NCBI GenBank assembly: GCA_046728115.1
Contig: JBKPDW010000220.1
Location: 1-28,088 of the forward strand
Length of the DNA stretch: 28,088 nucleotides
Source: CAVSWN01 sp046728115
GTDB taxonomy: Bacteria; Acidobacteriota; Vicinamibacteria; Vicinamibacterales; CAVVIG01
Direction of reading: 5' to 3'
The translations under genes were made by a program, and so were the position numbers. Below are positions 1 through 8,600 of this stretch, piece after piece. The notes beneath the pieces were generated by a model. It was not told where the DNA came from and made no database searches. It saw only the letters and a program-made list of their open reading frames with translations. Within the stretch, counting starts at the first letter, position 1. Each line of letters opens with the position of its first letter.

Positions 1-708
1 TTCCTCATCGACCTCTAACACACCTGAAGGCTGGCCATTGAGGGTGTTGTAACCGCCGGCAACACTGAGATCCTCGACCCGGCTGATGCCCGAATCGATG
101 ACCGCCACTTTAACCTCGTCGCCTCTCCACAGCGGATTCACTCGATCGAACCCCATCAATCGGTGTCCCCAGCCATAGCGCCCGTCCACTGCGAGGCGTT
201 TCAGCTCGATGTCGAGGCGCGGCAGCCCAAGCAGTCGGACGTCATTCACGACCTCGGACCAGTAAGTATCGCGCGGCGAGGCAACGACGCGCCGCAGCAG
301 CGACTCCCGACTCTGCAAGACTGCTCGACCCTGGGAGTCCGTGACCGCCTTGTAGGTGGCCCTCTCGCCGACACCGTAGATCGTCACCGCCTCGACGGGC
401 GCGCCACTGTGGTTCACGACCGCCACCTGGATCGAGAAGTCTCCTTCATCGGGGATCGTCGGGGGCAATCCGGGCATCCGGAACAGATCGAGTTTCTGAT
501 CCTCCTCGATGATCAGCTCCGGATGCGCGGCGGCCAGCGTTCGCATCTGATCCTCGGTCATCTCGACAACCTGGCGCCCGACAGGGGTTTGCTTCACAAG
601 AGCCGCGCCGGCACTTTGCGCGACGAAATCGCTGACGATCTGGCGAACTTGCGGAAGCCATTCGGAGCCCAGATGACTTCCGATCAGGTAACGGTTCTTG
701 CCGGCCAT
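1..708 (-). CDS. S8 family (subtilisin-like) serine peptidase, N-terminal part only
   Basis: This reading frame runs off the left edge, so only the first 236 residues are visible. The ATG at 708 follows AAAGGTGG at good spacing. Residues about 3-77 resemble a peptidase inhibitor I9-type propeptide, ending in an acidic IIEEDQKLDLF stretch. Residues about 90-145 look like a small beta-sandwich of the carboxypeptidase-regulatory or Ig-like kind (VNHSGAPVEAV, then TDSQGRAVL). Residues about 178-210 enter the catalytic domain: YGWGHRLMG, then VAVIDSG, where D205 would be the catalytic aspartate of the Asp/His/Ser triad. The His and Ser blocks lie outside the window. No signal peptide is obvious. 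It is divergent from the NRPS-accessory cassette, and a functional link to that cassette is unproven. Confidence 0.85.
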   Translation of the reverse strand, partial: MAGKNRYLIGSHLGSEWLPQVRQIVSDFVAQSAGAALVKQTPVGRQVVEMTEDQMRTLAAAHPELIIEEDQKLDLFRMPGLPPTIPDEGDFSIQVAVVNHSGAPVEAVTIYGVGERATYKAVTDSQGRAVLQSRESLLRRVVASPRDTYWSEVVNDVRLLGLPRLDIELKRLAVDGRYGWGHRLMGFDRVNPLWRGDEVKVAVIDSGISRVEDLSVAGGYNTLNGQPSGVLEVDEE

Positions 709-799
709 CGTCCACCTTTGTCAGGAACACGCGGAAAAAATGAAACTCGAAACGTGTGTTAGGCTTCGCGCAGTTTTGCACAGCCGTCCGTGAACGTTG

Positions 800-1570
800 A
801 TGCGCTATCTGTCTCTTCTCGCGCCGCGACCCGTCGCGCGCCTGCGCCTCTTCTGCTTTCCATATGCGGGTGGAGGCGCTTCGATTTTCCGAGACTGGGT
901 CGCGGAACTACCACCTGACGTCGAAATCTCGGCGATTCTACTTCCGGGTCGAGAAAGCCGGTGGACTGAGCCTCCAGTCAAGCGACTGTCCGAGCTTGTG
1001 GGTCACATCGTCAACGAGTTGGTGTGCGGCCGGACCACGCCGTTTGCGCTGTTCGGTTATAGCATGGGCGCCGTCGTCGCCTTTGAAGTCGCACGCGAGC
1101 TGCGGCGCCGACATGCGTCGCCCCCTGAACATCTGATTGTCTCGGCCGCACGCGCGCCCCAGCGGCCCCCGCGCTTTCCGCCAATCCACCGGCTGCCCGA
1201 TGGCCCGTTCATCGAGCGGCTGCGGCGACTCGGCGCGACGCCTGATGAGATCCTCGGGAATCCGGAGCTGATGTCGCTCGTCCTGCCCGCGATTCGGGCC
1301 GACTTCGAAGCGTACGAAACCTACGTCTATCGAGCCGGCGACAAGCTCGACTGCCCGATTTCCGCCTTTGGGGGTCGAGAGGATCGACGCGTGAACCTCG
1401 CAGAGCTGGCGGCATGGGGCGAGCAGACACGTTCGCGCTTCTCGATGCTGACGTGGCCGGGCGGCCACTTCTTCATTCACAAGTTTCGCAGCAGTCTTAT
1501 CAGTGCCGTCCTTCACACGCTCTCAGCCGCCCCGACGAGCGGTTCGACGGAGCCACGCAATTCGGTTTAG
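800..1570 (+). CDS. Type II thioesterase (NRPS/PKS editing thioesterase)
   Basis: The product has 256 residues and an alpha/beta-hydrolase fold typical of external type II thioesterases, which remove aberrant acyl groups from carrier proteins of nonribosomal peptide or polyketide synthases in the cytoplasm. The family N-terminal signature FCFPYAGGGASIFRDW is at residues 18-33. The nucleophile elbow GYSMGA places the catalytic serine at 88. GGREDRRV places the acid at D195, and GGHFFI places the histidine at H223. The ATG at 800 is preferred to the adjoining TTG at 797; no strong ribosome-binding site is visible. It is followed after 56 bases by an MbtH-like gene and then a phosphopantetheinyl transferase, so the three look like one transcription unit. 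The cognate synthetase is not in this window. Confidence 0.93.
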   Translation: MRYLSLLAPRPVARLRLFCFPYAGGGASIFRDWVAELPPDVEISAILLPGRESRWTEPPVKRLSELVGHIVNELVCGRTTPFALFGYSMGAVVAFEVARELRRRHASPPEHLIVSAARAPQRPPRFPPIHRLPDGPFIERLRRLGATPDEILGNPELMSLVLPAIRADFEAYETYVYRAGDKLDCPISAFGGREDRRVNLAELAAWGEQTRSRFSMLTWPGGHFFIHKFRSSLISAVLHTLSAAPTSGSTEPRNSV

Positions 1571-1626
1571 GATTCTTCCCCTGCCTGGGCACGCCGCGAT
1601 CCCAGGCGTCCGACAGCGGAGGAAAC

Positions 1627-1845
1627 ATGACGCACGTGGATTCCGAGGAAACGACGATTTACCGCGTAGTGATCAATGACGAGGGACAGTACTCAATCTG
1701 GCCGGCGGAGCGCTCGAACCCACTTGGATGGAACGACGCAGGTAAGAGCGGCCGCAAAGACGAATGCCTGGCGTACATCAAGGAGGTGTGGACCGACATG
1801 CGCCCGCTCAGCCTCAGACGGATGATGGACAAGGACAACAACTAG
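1627..1845 (+). CDS. MbtH-like protein (NRPS adenylation-domain partner)
   Basis: A 72-residue protein carrying the full MbtH signature: N-E-Q-S-WP early, PLGW at about 32-35, G-x-x-G, then CLAYIKEVWTDMRPLSLR at about 47-64. Family members bind adenylation domains of nonribosomal peptide synthetases and aid their folding and activity. The start is fixed by AGCGGAGGAAAC directly upstream of the ATG; an open frame extends much further upstream but lacks family similarity. It sits between the thioesterase and the phosphopantetheinyl transferase, with short gaps on both sides. Confidence 0.96.
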   Translation: MTHVDSEETTIYRVVINDEGQYSIWPAERSNPLGWNDAGKSGRKDECLAYIKEVWTDMRPLSLRRMMDKDNN

Positions 1846-1880
1846 GGAACGCCTCCACGTCAGACTTCGCGACGGCGGAC

Positions 1881-2690
1881 ATGACCAACCTTGCCGACCG
1901 CAGTGTCTATCTCACCTATTGTTTGACGGCACTTCTCGATGACGAGGCGCTTCGCTGGGCGATTGAGCAGCTGTCGTCTGAGGAACGCAGTCGCCGCGAC
2001 AGGTTCATGTTCGAGCGTGACCAGCGTGACTTTGCCGTCGCCCATGCCCTTCTTCGTCGCGAGCTCGCAAAGCATGGGGACCGGCCACCGAAAGAATGGA
2101 CATTCACGTCGAATACATACGGCAAACCGGCTCTACCAGATGAGATCACCGCGGAGACGCACCTGTCGTGCAACCTTGCCCACACGAACGGTCTGGTTGC
2201 GTGCGCCGTTGCGCATGAGGCGTCGCTCGGCGTCGACGTCGAAGCGATTGATCGCCGCATAGATCCTTTGTCGATTGCCGACAGGTTTTTCGCGCCGGCC
2301 GAAGTCGCGGCGCTCGAGCGTTGCAGCGAATCCGAGCGCACCGTGCGATTCGTCGAAATCTGGACTTTGAAAGAAGCATACGTGAAAGCCGTCGGGGATG
2401 GCCTTTCGCTTCCCTTGAACGATTTCTGGTTCGTCTTCGACGGTCCGTCGTCACTTCGGTTCGACGCGACGACCGGCTCGAGCGATGGGGCGTGGCAGTT
2501 TGCGCTGTTTACACCGTCTCCGAATCACCGGATGGCCATTGCCATCCACGACACCTCGGCTGACCAGCGGCAGCTCGTGGTTCGCGCCAGTGCTTTGGAG
2601 AACGCCGACCCGACCGGGATGCTCATGCCGATCCGCTCCTCCAACGGCAACGCCGTGCGTATGATGCCGCGGCTCGACGCGTCAGCGTAG
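1881..2690 (+). CDS. 4'-phosphopantetheinyl transferase, Sfp type
   Basis: The product has 269 residues and should transfer the phosphopantetheine arm of coenzyme A onto a conserved serine of carrier-protein domains, activating NRPS, PKS or fatty acid carrier proteins. Family marks are visible: GKPAL at 81-85, SCNLAHTNGL at 96-105, GVDVE at 117-121 with the magnesium-binding D119 and E121, and WTLKEAYVKAVG at 161-172 with K164 and E165. The ATG at 1881 lies 35 bases after the MbtH stop codon. The Shine-Dalgarno sequence is weak, but no other start codon lies between the MbtH stop and this ATG in the frame. The length of about 270 fits Sfp-type enzymes. It is the last gene of the cassette and converges on the dehydrogenase gene with 7 bases between stop codons. 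Confidence 0.93.
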   Translation: MTNLADRSVYLTYCLTALLDDEALRWAIEQLSSEERSRRDRFMFERDQRDFAVAHALLRRELAKHGDRPPKEWTFTSNTYGKPALPDEITAETHLSCNLAHTNGLVACAVAHEASLGVDVEAIDRRIDPLSIADRFFAPAEVAALERCSESERTVRFVEIWTLKEAYVKAVGDGLSLPLNDFWFVFDGPSSLRFDATTGSSDGAWQFALFTPSPNHRMAIAIHDTSADQRQLVVRASALENADPTGMLMPIRSSNGNAVRMMPRLDASA

Positions 2691-2697
2691 AGGTTGC

Positions 2698-3408
2698 CTA
2701 CCATTCGATGGCACGCCGCTCACGAAAGAATCCGCCGCTCGGGCCATCGTCTGGGAGCGTGGCGAGCCAGACAATTGTGTCGGCGCCCTCCTGCGGCGAT
2801 CGAGGTGCCGACGGGCCGCCCATATCCGTGCGGACCCACCCTGGATCGACGGCGTTCACCAGCACTCCGCTGTTTCGATAGGTATGCGCGAGGATCCGGG
2901 TGAACGCGTTCAGGGCTGCTTTCGACAGCGAGTACGCCGGCGCGTACGTGGACATCGTCGCGAGCTGCCCCGCGCCTGACGACACGTTGACGATCCGACC
3001 GTAATGTGAGCGCGCCATTGCTGGCGCAAAGACGCGGCAGACGTCGATAACGCCGAAGAGATTCGTTTCGAACGTGCGGCGATAGGCGTCCTGCGGAATC
3101 GACAGGACGTCCTCGTTCTCGAACAACAGCACGGCTGCGTTGTTGACGAGAACATCAACCGAGCCGACACGTTCGGTCACGATGCGCTGGGCGGCAGCGA
3201 TGGTGTCGGCGTCGGTGACATCCATGTGGACCGTCATCGCGCGGCGCTGCTCGTTCTGACCGAGGCTGTGGTGCGCGCCTTCGAGCACAGCGTGGTCTCG
3301 TCCCGCCATCACGACCGTGAGTCCCTTCGCAAGCAATTGACGACTCGTCTCGAGTCCCAGGCCGCGGTTGGCACCTGTCACGAGCGCGACACGTGGTCCA
3401 GCCTTCAC
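2698..3408 (-). CDS. SDR family NAD(P)-dependent oxidoreductase, carbonyl reductase-like
   Basis: A 236-residue classical short-chain dehydrogenase/reductase. The nucleotide-binding TGANRGLG is at 11-18, the structural NNAA at 89-92, the catalytic serine in NVSSGAG at 141-147, and the YSLSK pair gives Y159 and K163. The C-terminal GGFFRERRAIEW resembles the ending of the plant and bacterial carbonyl reductase-like subgroup. The start is a GTG (GTG AAG GCT GGA) without a clear ribosome-binding site. The substrate cannot be told from sequence. It is convergent with the phosphopantetheinyl transferase and lies 173 bases downstream of the membrane glycosyltransferase on the same strand, so it could be cotranscribed with that gene or separate. 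Confidence 0.92.
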   Translation of the reverse strand: MKAGPRVALVTGANRGLGLETSRQLLAKGLTVVMAGRDHAVLEGAHHSLGQNEQRRAMTVHMDVTDADTIAAAQRIVTERVGSVDVLVNNAAVLLFENEDVLSIPQDAYRRTFETNLFGVIDVCRVFAPAMARSHYGRIVNVSSGAGQLATMSTYAPAYSLSKAALNAFTRILAHTYRNSGVLVNAVDPGWVRTDMGGPSAPRSPQEGADTIVWLATLPDDGPSGGFFRERRAIEW

Positions 3409-3581
3409 GTTCGAATTCTAGCCCGTGGTCGGACGAGCGGCGATCCATGAACTGAGCTCACATCCGCAATCGAATTTCCGTGTTCAGTCGCAGCTCTCTA
3501 CGAACCGTATCGTGTCTTTGTGAGCGGCCATACGAACTGAGAGCCACGAATCTGACGGGATCCCCACTCCGCTCCGCTCCA

Positions 3582-5123
3582 TTACCAGCCGACATTCAAG
3601 TGTCTGATGGCGCGCCATCGCTCGCGGGTCCATAGTGGACCCTGCGTGATCAGCTTGAGCTGGCCGTACAGCGTCGCAATCTGCGGATCGACGATCTGGT
3701 TCGCGCCCGTGCGAATCGATGCCAGATACCCGTCCGGGATGCGGCGCTCGAAGTGGCCGATGCGCCACGGCCGCACGGCTGGAAGACGCGCCAGCAACGG
3801 ATCGCTCAGTCCGTAGGCGTCCACGAGGTGCGGTGCCCGTCCGGCAAAATAGCCGGTCAGCCCGATGTTCGCTCTCACCCACACCTCGGGCTTGGTGCGA
3901 AGCTCGATGCCACGGTCCACCCAGTTGCCGGCGGGCAGCGGACGTTCGCGAGTCCAGCGCAGCAGACCGGTGTTGGGATAGTCGAACGATCGTTCGTCGG
4001 CCACGCCGCTGATGCCGTACACCGCGCCGGCGGCAAATGTGTCGGGCCCACTGGTGATCGGCGGATGCGTCGTCCCCGTCAATCCGATGACCACGACCGC
4101 CGCGACGACCCAACTCACGTTTGCGGGTGGCGCAAACGTCCATCGCAGGCGCGCAGCCGCCGCCATCGCACAGAAGAGTGGAGCCACCAGAAAGCGGCCG
4201 CTCATGAAATCGCCGCCGACGCGGACGACGCCGACCAGATACAACGCGATGCCGGCCATCACCGGCCAGGTCGAGCGCGGATCCACCCGGAGGCACACCA
4301 CAGCCGCGGTTATCGTCATCAACAGGGTGACCGGGTCCTGACTGAGCGAATCGACGAGATACAGCAGTCCTTGACCGACGAGCGCCGGCGCGGGAACACC
4401 GGTCTGCAGCTTCGCGTACGCGGTGTTCGGGAACGGAAATCCGTAGTAGACGATCGAGCAGATCTCCCAGGCAATCAGGGGTCCGAGCCCGATTGCGGCG
4501 TCCTTCACCGTTGATCGCCACGGTTTGCGCCACGTGTCCACCGCCACGATCGGCACCACGAGCGCGCCTGCGTCGAGGCGGTTCAGCATCATCAGTCCCG
4601 CCACGACCCACAGCCACACATGCTGACCGCGGCGCTGGTAGACGACGAAGAACACCCCGAGGAGGAATGTCGTCAGCGGATTCTCCAGGCCAGACGTCGA
4701 GAACTCGACCAACGCCTTCGAGAAGATGAATGTCGCGAGACCGATCAGCCGTGTCTCGAACGACGTGGCGATGCGCGTAAGGAACAGCCAGACCGCGGCC
4801 AACGCGAGCGCCATCGAGATCGCGAGCGGCGTGAAGTAGGCCTCGTCAGTCACGGCAAAGAACGGCGTTAGGACCGCGAGCCATAGTGGATGCGTGAAGG
4901 CTTGCACGCGTTCGTCGACGTTCCAGCGCAGGCCGAACCCGTGCACGAGATTCTCTATTGTGCGGAACGTGATGTACGCGTCATCGCACAACCACGCGGT
5001 GCGAAGCATCCCCACGCCGAACAGGACCGCGCCAACCGCGAGTAGAACGAGACGCGCGTCCACCGCGGGCACACGGCTGGTGCCGCGGCTATCGGAGACG
5101 TTCGCCGCGACCAGGGTCGACAT
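3582..5123 (-). CDS. Multi-pass membrane protein, GT-C-type glycosyltransferase-like
   Basis: A 513-residue protein with many hydrophobic segments; the first is at about 25-43. Immediately after it comes CDDAYITFR at 46-54, followed by FGLRWN and QAFTHPLW. An acidic DD motif in the first extracytoplasmic loop is typical of GT-C enzymes that use polyprenyl-phosphate sugar donors; terminal arabinofuranosyltransferases of the mycobacterial AftB kind have a similar DDA(F/Y)I(T/S) motif. A TSGLENPL motif and a long C-terminal non-membrane part also fit. It may transfer a sugar to a cell-envelope glycan or lipid on the outer face of the inner membrane. The donor and acceptor are unknown and AftB-like function is only an analogy. 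The ATG at 5123 is the natural start; the upstream region is locally AT-rich. Confidence 0.7.
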   Translation of the reverse strand: MSTLVAANVSDSRGTSRVPAVDARLVLLAVGAVLFGVGMLRTAWLCDDAYITFRTIENLVHGFGLRWNVDERVQAFTHPLWLAVLTPFFAVTDEAYFTPLAISMALALAAVWLFLTRIATSFETRLIGLATFIFSKALVEFSTSGLENPLTTFLLGVFFVVYQRRGQHVWLWVVAGLMMLNRLDAGALVVPIVAVDTWRKPWRSTVKDAAIGLGPLIAWEICSIVYYGFPFPNTAYAKLQTGVPAPALVGQGLLYLVDSLSQDPVTLLMTITAAVVCLRVDPRSTWPVMAGIALYLVGVVRVGGDFMSGRFLVAPLFCAMAAAARLRWTFAPPANVSWVVAAVVVIGLTGTTHPPITSGPDTFAAGAVYGISGVADERSFDYPNTGLLRWTRERPLPAGNWVDRGIELRTKPEVWVRANIGLTGYFAGRAPHLVDAYGLSDPLLARLPAVRPWRIGHFERRIPDGYLASIRTGANQIVDPQIATLYGQLKLITQGPLWTRERWRAIRHLNVGW

Positions 5124-5327
5124 CGCGCTACAGGTTACATGGCGATTATTAAGTGAATATCAGTCACGCATAATATTTCTACAAGAAAATTCATGCTGTC
5201 AGTGACGGTACGCAGCCGATGAAGGGCATCGACCGATTCGCGACGCACGATACGGCTGTGCCTGCTGAAGAGTCCGTTCTTGTTGCAACGGTTGATGTTG
5301 AGGGTGTCTGCGGACACGCTGCTCCCG
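5124..5327. other. Intergenic stretch, no gene seen
   Basis: This stretch upstream of the membrane glycosyltransferase is locally AT-rich at about 5135-5190, unlike its surroundings. Reading on the minus strand, TTGTAG and TGATAT separated by 16 bases could serve as a weak promoter for the glycosyltransferase gene. Open frames on both strands here show no recognisable protein features. Confidence 0.4.
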
Positions 5328-5460
5328 ATGAAGTCACTGCTCGTCGTGTTCCTGCTGACGGTCCGCGGTTGTCTGCGCTCACGGCCGCGCTCCAGATTGA
5401 GGTGTTCGCGTTGCGGCACCAGCTCCACGTGCTGGAGCGGTCGCGTCGAACGCGACGCAA
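5328..5460 (+). pseudogene. Transposase/integrase N-terminal remnant, frameshifted
   Basis: Two overlapping frames join into the N-terminus of an rve-type transposase (integrase catalytic subunit). MKSLLVVFLLTVRGCLRS is read in one frame from 5328, then AALQIEVFALRHQLHVLERS in the next frame up to about 5455. The segment (A)LQ-E-(LV)-ALRHQL-VL-RS is a recognisable opening of many such transposases. A frameshift near 5385 separates the halves, and the whole DNA-binding and DDE catalytic region is missing, so this is a decayed insertion-sequence remnant. I did not find matching terminal inverted repeats around it. The assignment rests on remembered family sequence. Confidence 0.55.
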
Positions 5461-5633
5461 GCAACCGCGCCGTCCGCATCATCGCGGCGTCCGACAACTT
5501 CTATCGCAGCAGCGGTATTCCTCTCGACGGCGAGAACAGACCCAACATCGCCGTGGTTGACCTTCGGCAGCTGCCGACCGGCACCTACCAGGTCACCCGC
5601 ATCCTCGTCGGTACCCGCGGCCAGCTCGGCTGA
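5452..5633 (+). pseudogene. Orphan C-terminal fragment of a lost gene
   Basis: Directly after the transposase remnant the plus-strand frame continues with DASNRAVRIIAASDNFYRSS, then IPLDGENRPN and LPTGTYQVTRILVGTRG, ending at a TGA at 5631-5633. The LP-G-TY-V pattern is common in beta-sandwich domains of the carboxypeptidase-regulatory type. There is no start codon context or N-terminal half, and the frame fuses into the transposase remnant. It looks like the tail of a gene whose front was lost when the insertion sequence inserted or deleted. Function unknown. Confidence 0.4.
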
Positions 5634-5652
5634 CGCCTTCGCGCACGGCGTC
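5632..5652 (-). terminator. Possible hairpin after the TonB-dependent receptor gene
   Basis: On the minus strand, just after the receptor stop codon, GACGCC and GGCGTC can form a six-pair stem around a nine-base loop. There is no T-run after it, so it is at best a weak or Rho-assisted end of the long minus-strand gene series. Confidence 0.3.
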
Positions 5653-5660
5653 TGAAGCCG

Positions 5661-8600
5661 TCAGAACCGGAACCGCGCCGTGAGCTGCGCGAACCGCGAA
5701 TAGTTCCCCTGCGTCGTCACCTGCGCGAAGTTGGCGTTCCCGAAGCTCGAGCTCGCCATCCGCGTATACCACGGCGCGTTGAACAGGTTGATAATCTCCA
5801 GCCGGATGGTCGCCATCGACGACCCGCCCGTCCGGAAGTCCTTGTTCAACGCGAAGTCAGTGCTCGTCCTTACCGGCGATCGCACGCCGGGCAGGATCAT
5901 CGGCGCGTTGCCGAGCGTGAACGCCGGCGCGAGCGCGAACGCCGCCGGATTCAGATAGAGGTTGTCGCTCGTGTTGGCCGCGAGCCGATCGGTGATGTCG
6001 CCCGCCGCCAGAGTGTTCTGGCCGCCCACCAGGTTGGGCCGCTGCCCCGCGCCGTTCAAGTTCGTGGTGTTCGGCGTCTGCGTGACGGCAATCGGAAAAC
6101 CGCTCTGCACCATCACCACCGCCGACGCCGTCCAGCCGCCGATCAGATAGTCGAGCCCGCCACTCCCCTTCCCGAACGGCAGCCGGACGATCGGCGCCAG
6201 CACGAGTTTGTGCGGCATGTCGTTCAGGCTCAACCCGTAGTCCACGTCCGGGTTGTAGTTCGCCGACCCCGGAATGTAGTTGTAGTTGTCGAGGATGCCG
6301 GGCGCCGCCGCAAACGCGAGGTAGTTGCCGGATCCGAACTGACCGATCTGGTTGTCCTTCAGCCGGCTGAACGTGTAGCTGAAGCTGCCGCCCCACAAGC
6401 CGGTCGTGCGCTTGCGCAGCTCGAACACCAGCGCGTTGTAGTCGGAGTGCGCCGCGGCCGTGGTCATCGACACCGCGTTGAGGCCGTACTGCGGGAACGG
6501 CACGAGCAGCGAGTTCAGCTGGACGGTGCGCTGCGTCGCCAGCGTGCCGGCGCCCGCGACGCCGAAGAACGGATTGTTGACGAGCGTCGTGAGATTTCGT
6601 CCGAGCGAAAAGTACTCCGTCGTCAGCTGATTCAAATTGATCCCGCTGTTGTAGTTGAGATACGAGCCTCGCGATCCGACGTAGCCAACGATCGCGCTCA
6701 TGTGGCCCGGAAGCTCGCGCTGCACGTCAACCGAGTACTGCTGGAGACGCGGCGCCGTCGCCGACGGATCGAAGAAGCTGATGCCGCTGCTGACGCCGGA
6801 CAGGAGTCCGAGCGAATTGCCCGTCGGCTGCAGCAGTCCGTTCGGGAACGGGTTGTCAATCGACGTGACCGGAACGTTCGTGTTCTGCGTCAGCGTTGTC
6901 GTCTGCGAGTACCCGGTTGAGAGAACCGGGCTGTAGTTCCACGGCGCCCAGTAGATGCCATATCCGCCGCGTACGACGGTGTCCTTGTTCATGCTGAAGA
7001 CAACGCCGGCGCGCGGCGATGCCTTGATCGCGGGCGGATCGCCCTGGTGCGTCGGCGCGCCGTTCACGCCCGCGTAGATCAGACCACCTTTGACCTGCCG
7101 CGCCTCTGGGTGCAGCGGATCGAGTCCGGCGGGAATCGTCACGTTCAGCGGGCTGACTGCCGTCGGATCGAATCCGACGACGAGGTTGTTGTTCTTCTCG
7201 GCCAGACCGGACTCGTGCTCGAGCCGGATGCCATAGTTGACCGTCAGACGGCTGCCCACCCGATAGTCATCCTGCACGTATCCGCTCGCGTAGTTGACGA
7301 AGTCGTCCACACCTGAATTGAGCACCATCGTGCCGGCCGACGGATACCCGATCAGCAGATCGGCGATCGCGTTGCGCGACTGCGCGGCGGGCGACGTCGC
7401 GTTCGATCCGGTGAACTGTCCGTTGAAGGTGAAGCTGCCGGCCGAGTTCCCGTAGGTCCGCGAGCGCACGCCGATGCGGCGGTAGTCGGCGCCGAACTTG
7501 AAGCTGTGCTCACCGGCCAGCTTGGTCAGCGTGCCGTTGGTCCCGTACGAGTAGTACTTCGTCGCGCCCTGTCCGGTGAAGCTCGTGCCCTGATAGCCGG
7601 TGAGCGAAACCGCCGGAAACCGCTGAACCGGAATCGCGTCCGCAAAGATCGGATTGAAGCCGAGCGTATGCGCGTCGAACGGGTAGAGGAGCGGGGTGAT
7701 GTCCTCGAACGTGTTGTAGCCGCCGCGAAGCGTCAGCACCGTGGACGAGCTCATGACATAGGTGTTGTTCACCACGACAACGTTCACCGGACGGTTGTTC
7801 TGTCCGCCCTGCGCGAACGGCGCGTCGGGGAAAAAGCTGACAGCAGGCTCTTCGGTGTACTGATAAACGTAGACACCGCTCAGCGCGACCGACTGAGTGA
7901 AGTGATGATCGATCTTGCCGCTGAACTGCTGCCCGAGGTTGTTCGGCGTGTTCTGCGCGACGTAGTTCGTGTTGCCGTTGTCGCTGGTCGTGTTGAGGTT
8001 CGGCATCGGCAGGTACTTGACGATATTCGCGCCAACCGGATTGATGCGGTTCGCGGGGATGACGTTGCCGGGAAAAGGCTGCCGCGCGCCGGTTACCGGA
8101 TCCGTGGTGAGCGGGTCGTAAATAATGATCGGCCTGCCCGCCGCATCTGTGAGGCCCGAAAAGTCGCCGGCACGTTCCGCCGCCGTCGGCACGTGCAGGT
8201 TGCCGTTCTGAGTGAGGCCGTCGCGGTAGCCTTCGACCGCAAACCAGAAGAACATCTTGTTCTTGAGGATCGGTCCGCCAATCGAGCCGCCGGCGTTGCG
8301 CCAGAACTGATCGGGATTCGGCTGTCCCTGGTGCTTGAGGAAGAAGTTCTCGCCGATGAGCGCGCCCGGACGGGTCAGGAAGAACCCCGTGCCGTGCATC
8401 GCGTTGGCGCCGGATCGCGCGCTCGCGTTGAACACGCCGCCGCCGGTCCTTCCCATCTCCGCGTCGTAGGTTCGCACCTGGACCTTGACGTCGTCCACCA
8501 TCTCGATGCTGGGACTGATCGACGCGCGGTTCTGCATGTCGGTGATCGGATAGCCGTCGAGCAGATAGTTGTTTCCGACCGAGATGCCGCCGCCGAGCGA

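Noticed and set aside
3484..4617. Minus-strand open frame of 377 codons inside the GT-C-like membrane protein gene
   Set aside because: It is the same strand in another frame, is Arg-rich and lacks membrane segments, whereas the overlapping frame encodes a coherent membrane protein.
5135..5497. Minus-strand open frame of 120 codons in the intergenic region
   Set aside because: No family resemblance, no ribosome-binding site, and it lies opposite recognisable transposase remnants.
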